Shown: positions 1 to 6,953 of the stretch, in pieces
Numbering within the stretch: the stretch's first letter is position 1
How the letters are laid out: the number at the start of each line of letters is the position of its first letter
From: UBA11051 sp964390495
GTDB lineage: Bacteria; Armatimonadota; Zipacnadia; Zipacnadales; UBA11051
Reading direction: 5' to 3'
Length of the DNA stretch: 64,000 nt
Assembly (NCBI GenBank): GCA_964390495.1
Contig: CAYMIN010000001.1
Coordinates: 62,001-126,000, forward strand
The notes under the pieces: model-generated
Told to the model about the DNA's origin: nothing
Databases searched by the model: none
The model's input: the letters and a program-made list of their open reading frames with translations, nothing else
Translations under genes and position numbers: made by a program

Positions 1-924
1 CTGCTCACCCTTGGTGACTGTGCAGGAGGTCTGGGCTGCACCTTTGCGGACCACCTGCACTTGCCGGAAGTGCTCGAAGCCCCATTCTAGTAACGTCCGA
101 CCGTCGGCGAAGGTATCCTTGCAACCCAGGCAGACACCGATCAGCCGCCAGCCGTCAACAGTTGCGGAAGCCGCCAGACAGCGGCCCGCCTGCTTGGTGT
201 AGCCGGTTTTGATGCCGTCAGCCGCCGGCCACTGTCCCAGCAGTTGGTTGCGGTTGACCAGCTCACGGTTCGACGGCTTGCCGGGCCAGGGGATCGCAGC
301 CTTCTCAGTATCAGCGATCTTCGCGATCTCCTCCAACGCCATAGCCGCGCGGGCCAGATGCGCCAGGTCGTAAGCGGTCGAGTAATGATTATCATTGTGG
401 AGGCCGTGTGGGTTGGTGAAGTGCGTGTCGTTGAGGGCCAATTCGCGGGCCTTGGCGTTCATCATCGCAACGAATCGGTCATAGTCGCCGCCGACTGTTT
501 CGGCCACGGCCACTGCCGCATCGTTGGCCGAGCTCATCAGCAGGCCGAGCAGCAGGTAGCGGAGCTTGATCTTCTCGCCCGCTGCCAGGTGCAGAGTGGC
601 CTCGCCGACCGCTGCCGCCCGCGTGCTGACGGTGACGATTTGATCCAGGTCGCCCTTCTCGACACACAAGAGCGCGGTCAGTAGCTTACCGATACTGGCT
701 GGATAGCGCCGCTGGTGAGCGTTGGACTCGTAGAGGGTGAGACCGGTAGTGTCATCAATGAGGATGGCAGCTTGGGCGGATAGGACGGGGCCGTCGGCTG
801 CGCTGGGCTTGGGCTTGGCGTCGGCGGCCTGCTCTCCGGCCACAGCCTCGGACACCAACCACGACGCCGTCAGGCAGCCCAAGGCCGCAACTGCTAGTAT
901 GCGGATTCGTCTTCGGCTTCTGAT
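1..924 (-). CDS. D-alanyl-D-alanine carboxypeptidase (peptidase S11), C-terminus cut by window edge
   Basis: Penicillin-binding-protein-type serine carboxypeptidase that trims the terminal D-Ala of peptidoglycan stem peptides outside the inner membrane. All three family motifs are visible in order: SxxK (YPASIGKLL), SxN (SSANDAA) and KTG (GIKTGYT). The segment TNPHGL, typical of S11 enzymes, lies between the second and third. The frame is open from 930 down to base 1, so the C-terminus is missing. The start is unclear. A full signal peptide (basic SRRRIR, then a hydrophobic stretch ending near SEAVAG) is read only if translation begins upstream of 898, where the frame has no ATG, GTG or TTG. 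An ATC at 924 lies 10 nt behind AGAGG; a TTG at 882 would keep only part of the signal. It overlaps the end of scpB, and the order scpA-scpB-S11 carboxypeptidase is also known from Firmicutes. Confidence 0.9.
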   Translation of the reverse strand, partial: MRSRRRIRILAVAALGCLTASWLVSEAVAGEQAADAKPKPSAADGPVLSAQAAILIDDTTGLTLYESNAHQRRYPASIGKLLTALLCVEKGDLDQIVTVSTRAAAVGEATLHLAAGEKIKLRYLLLGLLMSSANDAAVAVAETVGGDYDRFVAMMNAKARELALNDTHFTNPHGLHNDNHYSTAYDLAHLARAAMALEEIAKIADTEKAAIPWPGKPSNRELVNRNQLLGQWPAADGIKTGYTKQAGRCLAASATVDGWRLIGVCLGCKDTFADGRTLLEWGFEHFRQVQVVRKGAAQTSCTVTKGEQ

Positions 925-1520
925 TGCGCTTCATCCTCTGGAGCAGACTGGTCGGCTTCAGCCTGCTCGCCGGTCTCATCCTCGGAAAGCTCAGCCGTGC
1001 CGGATTGGGCGGCGGGTAAGGGCAGCTCAAGCCGGGGCAGGTCATCAAGATCACTCAGACCGAACGCCGAAAGGAAGTAGGCTGTCGTCACCAGCAGGAA
1101 GGGCCGGCCGGGGGCCTGGGCTCGTCCGGTGATGCGCAGCAGGTCCTTCTCAATCAGCGAGTTGATCACGCCGCTTGAGTTGACGCCGCGCAGGGCATCA
1201 ATATGCGGCCTGGTAATCGGCTGCCGGTAGGCTACGATCGCCAGCACCTCCAGCGCCTGCTTGGACAGTCGCTGCGGGTCCGGCTCCAGGAGCGCCTGCA
1301 CGTATTCGGCATAGTCCGGGAGGGTGGCGAGGGCGTACCCACCGGCCAGGTGCACCACATGCAGACCGTGGCCCTTAAGCTTGCGCTGCAGCTTGCTAAT
1401 CAGCTCGGCGACTGCTTCGGGCCTTACCTGCAGCAGCTCGGCGGCTCGCTGCGCAGACAGCGGCTCTTCGCCCACGAAAAGCAGGCACTGCAGGGCGTTG
1501 ACTAGATCCGGTGGTCTCAT
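894..1520 (-). CDS. scpB: Segregation and condensation protein B
   Basis: ScpB is the winged-helix kleisin-binding partner of ScpA in the SMC-ScpAB condensin complex, which compacts and segregates the chromosome. The protein has 208 residues. Its two winged-helix modules can be followed from the N-terminus (LVNALQCLLFVGEEPLS) to the second module with the family signature LEVLAIVAYRQPITR and GVNSS. The last 40 or so residues are an acidic tail of low complexity, rich in E, D and A, which is common in ScpB. ATG at 1520 is preferred over the TTG one codon upstream because GAGG sits 8 nt before it. The gene lies 54 bp downstream of scpA and overlaps the following carboxypeptidase gene, so the three are probably cotranscribed. 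Confidence 0.95.
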   Translation of the reverse strand: MRPPDLVNALQCLLFVGEEPLSAQRAAELLQVRPEAVAELISKLQRKLKGHGLHVVHLAGGYALATLPDYAEYVQALLEPDPQRLSKQALEVLAIVAYRQPITRPHIDALRGVNSSGVINSLIEKDLLRITGRAQAPGRPFLLVTTAYFLSAFGLSDLDDLPRLELPLPAAQSGTAELSEDETGEQAEADQSAPEDEAQSEAEDESAY

Positions 1521-1574
1521 CAATCAGGCCTCAACTTGCCATTGACAGAAGGTGTACGTTGATGCAGATAGCCA

Positions 1575-2339
1575 TTATTCCGCCAGCCAAACCTGGAAGT
1601 CGCTCTCGCCCTCGACCGGTCCCACCTTCACGCGTCCGCGGCGGATTAGCTCCAGAATCGCCAAAAAGGTGACGATGATGTACACACGCGGGGCGGGCAT
1701 GTCAACCAGGTCAGTGAACCGCAGCTTCTCTCCCCCGGCCGCATGCAACTCGGTAAGTATCTCGGGCAGGCGCTGGCCCACGGTGACCAGGCGGCGCCGG
1801 ACAACTCGCGGCGGCTGGGTGGCAGCCCGCCTCAGCAACTCCCCTACCGCCGCCACCATGTCAAAAATGGAAACATCGGTGAGCTGCACAAAGCCGCTAC
1901 CCATCTGCTCCTCGCCGGCCGCCCGCAGGTAGATACGCTGGCGCAGCTTGCGGGCCTCGTCGAGCGTCTCAGCAGCTTCCCGATAGGCGCGATATTCCTC
2001 CAGGCGTCGCGCCAATTCCGCCTGCGGGTCCAGGTAGAGATCCTCTTCGTCCGCCTCCTCCGCCTGCATCGGCAGCAGGTTGCGGGATTTAAGGTAGATC
2101 AACTGCGCGGCCAGCACTAGGAACTCGGCCGCCAACTCGACATTCAACTGCTCCAGAGTCGCCAGATACTCCAGATACTGGCCGGTAATCGCCGAGACAT
2201 TAACCTCGGCAATATCAACCTGTTGGCGCCTTACCAGGTACAGCAAGAGGTCCAGCGGCCCCTCGAAGATGGTTATGCTGACCTCGAAGCCGCTGAAGAG
2301 GCTGAGCTGGTCCTGCGGGATGTCGTAGCGCTTAGCCAT
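1575..2339 (-). CDS. scpA: Segregation and condensation protein A
   Basis: ScpA is the kleisin subunit bridging the two SMC heads in bacterial condensin. The 254-residue protein opens the conserved region with the family signature FEGPLDLLLYLVRRQQVDI near residue 25. It continues with the helical segment LEYLATLEQLNVELAAEFLVLAAQLIYLKSRNLLP and ends with a C-terminal winged helix (TFLAILELIRRGRVKV). ATG at 2339 is chosen. A TTG at 2351 is in frame but has only a weak Shine-Dalgarno. It starts just after the nucleotidylyltransferase stop (2355) and runs into scpB, forming a chromosome-segregation gene pair. Confidence 0.95.
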   Translation of the reverse strand: MAKRYDIPQDQLSLFSGFEVSITIFEGPLDLLLYLVRRQQVDIAEVNVSAITGQYLEYLATLEQLNVELAAEFLVLAAQLIYLKSRNLLPMQAEEADEEDLYLDPQAELARRLEEYRAYREAAETLDEARKLRQRIYLRAAGEEQMGSGFVQLTDVSIFDMVAAVGELLRRAATQPPRVVRRRLVTVGQRLPEILTELHAAGGEKLRFTDLVDMPAPRVYIIVTFLAILELIRRGRVKVGPVEGESDFQVWLAE

Positions 2340-2354
2340 TGCGGAAGTCAATAT

Positions 2355-3431
2355 TCAGATCACCCGGATCTGCGCCAGGTCTCCCAGCAGCAGATGCAGA
2401 GGTGCATCGCTGCGCGCATCGCCTGCCACGACTACCTGCTCGCCCAGTACCGAACGCTTCAGGCCGCCGAGCAGGTTCTCAATGCGAGACCCTGACTGGA
2501 TAATGGCATCCTCGACACTGCTGTTGCGGACCTGGCAACCATCGCCCAGGGACACGTGCGGCCCGATAGTTGTCTTGTGCAGCACGCAGTTGTCGCCGAT
2601 GAAGCAGGGGCCGATGACCCGGCTGTTGACAACGCGGCTGCCCGACCCCAGGTGCAGGGCACCGCTGACTTCCGAGGCCGCGTTGATCGTGCCCGCAATT
2701 GCGGCCTCGAGGCGGTCCAGATAGAGACGGTTGGCATGCAACAGCGCCACCGGCTCGCCGGCATCTTCCCAGAACCCGTCGAACACCGCTGAGGAAACCC
2801 GGTGGCCCTTGTCAATGAGCCACTGAATCGCGTCAGTTATCTCGTATTCGCCGCGGCCTGAAGGCTGGATGCCGGCAATGGCATCGAAGATGGAGCTATT
2901 GAACGCATAGACGCCGACGATCGCCAGGTTGCTTGTCGGCTCGGCGGGCTTCTCAATGACCTTCTCTACGGCTCCGTCGGCGCTGAGTTCGGCTACACCA
3001 TAGCGGCGGGGGTCTTCGACTTCGCGCAGCACCAGCGCCGCAGCGGGTTGATTCCGGCGGAAGTCGCCGGTAAAATCCTGGATGCCGGCCTCCAGGAGAT
3101 TGTCGCCCAGAAACACGATAAAGGGGCTCTCCCCGACGAATTCCCTGGCGCAGTTGACCGCGTGCGCCAGTCCCAGCGGCTGTTCCTGCCGGATGTATGT
3201 GGCTTCAATGTCCCAGGCCGCGCCGCCGCCGACATAGGCCTGGACAGCCTCGGCCTGATGGCCCACCACTAGCGCAACCTGCCGGATGTCGGCATCTCTG
3301 ATGGTATCGAGCGCCCGCCCCAACAGCGGCTTGCCCGCCACCGGCAGCAAGTGCTTAGGACGCGAAAAGGTCAGCGGCCTCAGACGCGTGCCTTCACCGG
3401 CGCACAGGACAACTGCTTTCAGTCCAGACAT
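2355..3431 (-). CDS. Sugar-1-phosphate nucleotidylyltransferase, long glucose-1-phosphate thymidylyltransferase type
   Basis: Predicted to couple a sugar-1-phosphate with an NTP to give an NDP-sugar, feeding surface polysaccharide or secondary glycan synthesis. The N-terminal Rossmann-like domain starts with the signature KAVVLCAGEGTRLRPLT and then PKHLLPV, and FLGDN supplies the metal-binding aspartate. The C-terminal 110 residues form a left-handed beta-helix with hexapeptide-like repeats (GSRVVNSRVIGPCFIGDN). At 358 residues it matches the long RmlA-like thymidylyltransferases rather than the 290-residue RmlA. Substrate choice (glucose versus other sugars, dTTP versus UTP) cannot be read from the sequence. 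It lies directly upstream of scpA on the same strand. Confidence 0.85.
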   Translation of the reverse strand: MSGLKAVVLCAGEGTRLRPLTFSRPKHLLPVAGKPLLGRALDTIRDADIRQVALVVGHQAEAVQAYVGGGAAWDIEATYIRQEQPLGLAHAVNCAREFVGESPFIVFLGDNLLEAGIQDFTGDFRRNQPAAALVLREVEDPRRYGVAELSADGAVEKVIEKPAEPTSNLAIVGVYAFNSSIFDAIAGIQPSGRGEYEITDAIQWLIDKGHRVSSAVFDGFWEDAGEPVALLHANRLYLDRLEAAIAGTINAASEVSGALHLGSGSRVVNSRVIGPCFIGDNCVLHKTTIGPHVSLGDGCQVRNSSVEDAIIQSGSRIENLLGGLKRSVLGEQVVVAGDARSDAPLHLLLGDLAQIRVI

Positions 3432-3472
3432 GGCACAAGACTCTCCGTAGCGCGGCTTGAATAAGAGCCGGG

Positions 3473-4120
3473 TCAGAACAGGCCCCCTGTCCCTGTGAGC
3501 AGCCAGAATAGCCCCTTGATAGGTATCATCAGCGCTGTACGTGTGAGCATATCAAACGGTGGCACAAACAGCATAAAGAGCGCTGCCATGATGATGTACT
3601 GCCCGTACTGCGCTTGGAACAGTTCAAATTTGCGGGCCTGCGCGGGCGGCAATAGCCCAGCCAGGATATGAGCGCCATCCAGCGGCCCGATCGGTATCAG
3701 GTTGAATATCGCCAGCACGCAGTTGGCATACACCATGATCGCCACAGTTAGGGTGTGGGGACCGGTTATGCCCAGTCGCAAGAAAACGGCCAGCAAGGCG
3801 GCCAGCAATACGTTGCTCAGCGGGCCCCACAACGCTACCCACAGGCCGTCGCTGCGTGGGTTGCGGAACATCCTGGGATTGACCGGCACCGGCTTGGCCC
3901 AGCCGAATCCTGCAAACAAAAATAGCGTGCTGCCGACAGGGTCATAATGCGCCAGCGGGTTGAGGGTTACGCGCCCGCTTTGAAGACCCGTCGTGTCACC
4001 GGCGGCCAGCGCTCTCCGGGCGTGAGCGTATTCGTGCACCGTAATGGCCAGTGCTACCCCAAGTATCCAGGCCAGAAGCTGGCCAATACTCGCATGCCCT
4101 TCGAAATACGAAAGCAGCAT
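3473..4120 (-). CDS. Site-2 protease family (M50) membrane metalloprotease
   Basis: A 215-residue polytopic membrane protein with the zinc-protease motif HExxH (ITVHEYAHARRA, near residues 28-35) in the first membrane segment and the second metal-ligand motif in a later one (NLIPIGPLDGAH). This is the layout of the short YwhC/S2P-like family without a PDZ domain. These enzymes cut substrates within the membrane. The target is unknown. It is followed, after 115 bp, by the CCA/poly(A) polymerase gene on the same strand. No good Shine-Dalgarno is seen before the ATG. Confidence 0.88.
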   Translation of the reverse strand: MLLSYFEGHASIGQLLAWILGVALAITVHEYAHARRALAAGDTTGLQSGRVTLNPLAHYDPVGSTLFLFAGFGWAKPVPVNPRMFRNPRSDGLWVALWGPLSNVLLAALLAVFLRLGITGPHTLTVAIMVYANCVLAIFNLIPIGPLDGAHILAGLLPPAQARKFELFQAQYGQYIIMAALFMLFVPPFDMLTRTALMIPIKGLFWLLTGTGGLF

Positions 4121-4235
4121 ATAGAATCCGTTTCATCTAGCCAGTCATTACCGCGTGGCGTACCTACTTGGCACCCACTCCGTCGGGGTGGGGTAAGCAG
4201 GTCAAGCCTTCAGCCCAAGGCCCTGACCCTAGGCC

Positions 4236-5480
4236 TCAGTGCCGATTGGGCCCTTCCAGTAGCCGGACAGCTTCGGCGATTTGGGCGTCGCGGTCGGCGT
4301 CGCGGTCGAGCTTGGCCGCCAGCGCCGCCGCCAGGGCTGGCTTGAACCTCGGCCCTGCCTCATAGCCAAGTGCCAGGAGGTCCTCACCACTGATGTCAGC
4401 CTGGACATCGGCCAGCCGTCGGCAGAAGCGCCTTAGATTCTCCCGCACGTGCGTGTTGCCGGCAGCCCAGCACGCCAGTAGGGCCGCCGGTGACAGCCCG
4501 TGCAGCGCACCATACAGTTTACTACTTTGCGGTGAGGTTGAAAAGACCACGACCGGCGGGTGATGCACCATTATCGCGGCTTGCCCGGCGGCCTGTTGCT
4601 CACTACTTGTAAGCGGCCATCCGGCAAGCCAGCCTGCCAGCCGCTCCGGCGGCATCAGCAGCCCTAATGAGGCCGCCAGCAGCGCGCCCGGTTCCGGCCT
4701 CAGCATCAGGTCGTGCCGGGCAGGCAACAGATTGTCCAGTGGCAGCAGCCGCCCGGCTGCGCCAGTATCAAGGCCCAGAGCCTCCAGCGCGCCCCATTGG
4801 CTCAGCAGCTCCAGGGCCCATCTGGCGGCCGGCTCGGCAAATAGGTAGCGCAGCTCGGCCACCAAACGCTCCGCCGAGACTGTTGCCAAAGCCTCGGCAG
4901 CCATGGCGCTACTGATCCATTGCGCCGTCGCCTGCTCAATTCGCAGACCCAGTCGCGCCGCAAACCGCGCCGCCCGCAGTATCCGCGTGGCATCGTCAAG
5001 GAAGCTCTGGTCGTGCAGCGCCTGAAGCCGGCCCTGCCGCAGGTGGCAGTAGCCGTCATACGGATCAACCGGCTTGCCAAAGTTGGCCGGACTGAGCGAC
5101 ACGGCTATCGCATTTATGGTGAAGTCACGTCTGCGCAGGTCCTGGCGGATGTCGGCGCGACTGACTTCAGGCAAAGCACCGGGCTGTGGGTATGCCTCGC
5201 TGCGGCAAGCGGTCACATCAACGTGGCTGCCGTCTCGATAGGTGACCGTTGCCCCGTAAAACTCCGGGTACTCGACTAGCTTTGCCCCGTCGCGCTCTGC
5301 CAGGCGCCTGGCATAGTCGAGGGCATCGCCCTCGACCGCGATGTCGGTATCGAGTTCGAGCCGGCCGAGAATCAGGTCGCGCACCGGGCCGCCGACGAGA
5401 TAGACAGGGCCTCGCGGCTCAGCCAGTTGGCCCAGACTCCGCAGCCACTCAAGCTTGTCTCCACTGATACGCCCGCTCAT
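4236..5480 (-). CDS. CCA tRNA nucleotidyltransferase / poly(A) polymerase family protein
   Basis: Class II nucleotidyltransferase acting on RNA 3' ends, most likely adding CCA to tRNA. The head domain shows VGGPVRDLILGR, the catalytic acidic pair in DTDIAVEGD, the motif RRRDFTINAIA, and the downstream RILRAARFAARLG characteristic of the family. The roughly 200 residues that follow are alpha-helical and divergent, with no HD phosphohydrolase motif. Bacterial members split into CCA-adding, A-adding, CC-adding and poly(A) polymerases, and this sequence alone does not settle which. ATG at 5480 (MSGRISG) is an alternative to ATG at 5492. Confidence 0.88.
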   Translation of the reverse strand: MSGRISGDKLEWLRSLGQLAEPRGPVYLVGGPVRDLILGRLELDTDIAVEGDALDYARRLAERDGAKLVEYPEFYGATVTYRDGSHVDVTACRSEAYPQPGALPEVSRADIRQDLRRRDFTINAIAVSLSPANFGKPVDPYDGYCHLRQGRLQALHDQSFLDDATRILRAARFAARLGLRIEQATAQWISSAMAAEALATVSAERLVAELRYLFAEPAARWALELLSQWGALEALGLDTGAAGRLLPLDNLLPARHDLMLRPEPGALLAASLGLLMPPERLAGWLAGWPLTSSEQQAAGQAAIMVHHPPVVVFSTSPQSSKLYGALHGLSPAALLACWAAGNTHVRENLRRFCRRLADVQADISGEDLLALGYEAGPRFKPALAAALAAKLDRDADRDAQIAEAVRLLEGPNRH

Positions 5481-5525
5481 TGCCAGCCGCATGGTAACAG
5501 GTCCCGATTTCTGAGGCGTGTCGGG

Positions 5526-6833
5526 CTAGATCAGCCGCTGTGGAACCACATCGTGGCGGACGAGGTCCTCCAGGCTCTGACGAGTGACTATCAACTCGGC
5601 ATTGCCGTCATTGACCAGGACCATCGCCGGCTTGGTGAAGCGGTTGTAGTTAGAGGCCATGGCATATGTATAAGCACCGGTGCTCTGGACCGCCAGGATA
5701 TCGCCGGGCTGCGGGTCGGCCAGGTTGCTCTCGGGAAGCAGCGTGTCGGTTTCGCAGTGCGCTCCGGCTACTCTGACGATGCGGTCGGGCGGCTGAGCGG
5801 CACGATTGGCGATCAATGCTTCATACTCCGCATCGTAAAGCAGCGGGCGAGGATTGTCTGACAGGCCGCCATCCACAGACACATAGGTTCTGACACCGGG
5901 GATCTCCTTGACTACGCCGATGGTATAGAGTGTCACACCGGCCTCGCCCACAATCGAGCGTCCCGGCTCCAAGATCAACTGCGGCAAGGCGATATCGTGG
6001 CGCTCAGCCGCAGCCTCCAGCGCCGTACAGACCTCCTCGGCGAGCCGGTCAATACCGGGCGGCACATCGTCTTCCTGATAGCGGATGCCGAGGCCGCCGC
6101 CGATGTCGAACTGCTCGGCCAGGTAGCCGGTCTCGCTGCGGACCTGGGAGATGAAGTCCATAACGACGCTAGCGGCGCGCACAAAGCCGTCGGTGTGCAT
6201 AAGCTGCGAGCCGATATGGCAATGGAAGCCATGCAACTCGACATTGGGCAGCTCCAGGGCCAGCTTAGTCGCCGTCATGGCCGCACTACCGGCCATACCG
6301 AGACCGAACTTGGTGTCCTCCTGGCCGGCGCGAATCCGCTCGTGGGTATCAGCCTTTACTCCGGGAGTTACCCGGATGAGAATATGCGCCTGCTTGCCCA
6401 TGTCGCCGGCCACTTCAGAGAGCAATTCGAGTTCCAGAAGGCTGTCTGCGACGATCCGGCCGATGTCGTGCTTCAGGGCCATCTGCAGCACAGTCGGCTT
6501 CTTGTAGTTGCCATGCAGCTTGATGCTTGCGGCAGGGAAGCCCGCCTCCAGGGCCGTGTAAAGCTCGCCCTCCGAGGCCACATCCAGCGCCATCCCCTCC
6601 TGCTGCACGATCTTGCAGATCGCCTTAGTCATCAACGCCTTGGAGGCATAGGCGATCTCGGAGCCAGGCAGGCGCTGGGCGAAGGCCTGCTGGTACTCCC
6701 GGCACTTCTGGCGCACTATCTGCTCATCGAGCACATACAACGGCGTGTCGTACTCCTGAGCCAGTTCTACGGTGTCACAGCCACCCACGATCAGGTGACC
6801 GTCAGGACTCACGGACTGATTGGCCAATAACAT
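5526..6833 (-). CDS. lysA: Diaminopimelate decarboxylase
   Basis: PLP-dependent alanine-racemase-fold enzyme that converts meso-diaminopimelate to L-lysine, the last step of the DAP lysine pathway. The 435-residue protein has the PLP lysine in YASKALMTK (about K65), HCHIGSQ (204-210), the glycine-rich phosphate-binding DIGGGLG (about 243-249), EPGRSIV (about 289-295) and the active-site cysteine in GAHCETDTLL (about C360). All key residues are present. GGAGG sits 9 nt before the ATG. A short GC stem followed by a T-rich stretch lies upstream (6874-6900). I see no lysine riboswitch fold in the 120-bp leader. Confidence 0.96.
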   Translation of the reverse strand: MLLANQSVSPDGHLIVGGCDTVELAQEYDTPLYVLDEQIVRQKCREYQQAFAQRLPGSEIAYASKALMTKAICKIVQQEGMALDVASEGELYTALEAGFPAASIKLHGNYKKPTVLQMALKHDIGRIVADSLLELELLSEVAGDMGKQAHILIRVTPGVKADTHERIRAGQEDTKFGLGMAGSAAMTATKLALELPNVELHGFHCHIGSQLMHTDGFVRAASVVMDFISQVRSETGYLAEQFDIGGGLGIRYQEDDVPPGIDRLAEEVCTALEAAAERHDIALPQLILEPGRSIVGEAGVTLYTIGVVKEIPGVRTYVSVDGGLSDNPRPLLYDAEYEALIANRAAQPPDRIVRVAGAHCETDTLLPESNLADPQPGDILAVQSTGAYTYAMASNYNRFTKPAMVLVNDGNAELIVTRQSLEDLVRHDVVPQRLI

Positions 6834-6873
6834 GAAGCAGGTCCTCCGAGACTACGTCGTGCCGATGCAAGGT

Positions 6874-6900
6874 ACAAAACAACCCCAAAAGCCCTGGGGC
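6874..6900 (-). terminator. Possible rho-independent terminator between the surface protein gene and lysA
   Basis: On the minus strand CCCCAGGGCTTTTGGGG can form a short stem (CCCCA/TGGGG) and is followed by TTGTTTT. It sits after the stop of the 6954-9410 gene and before lysA, so it could end the upstream transcript. The stem is only 5 bp, which keeps confidence low. Confidence 0.4.
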
Positions 6901-6953
6901 ACTTTTGAGGCTGTCAGTCATAGCTCACGGATTGGATGGACAGTGCCAGCGGC

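Noticed and set aside
5997..6830. 277-codon plus-strand open frame
   Set aside because: Antisense to lysA, which has every catalytic motif.
6834..6953. Lysine riboswitch upstream of lysA
   Set aside because: The 120-bp leader is too short, and I see none of the expected multi-helix core; only a small terminator-like stem is present.
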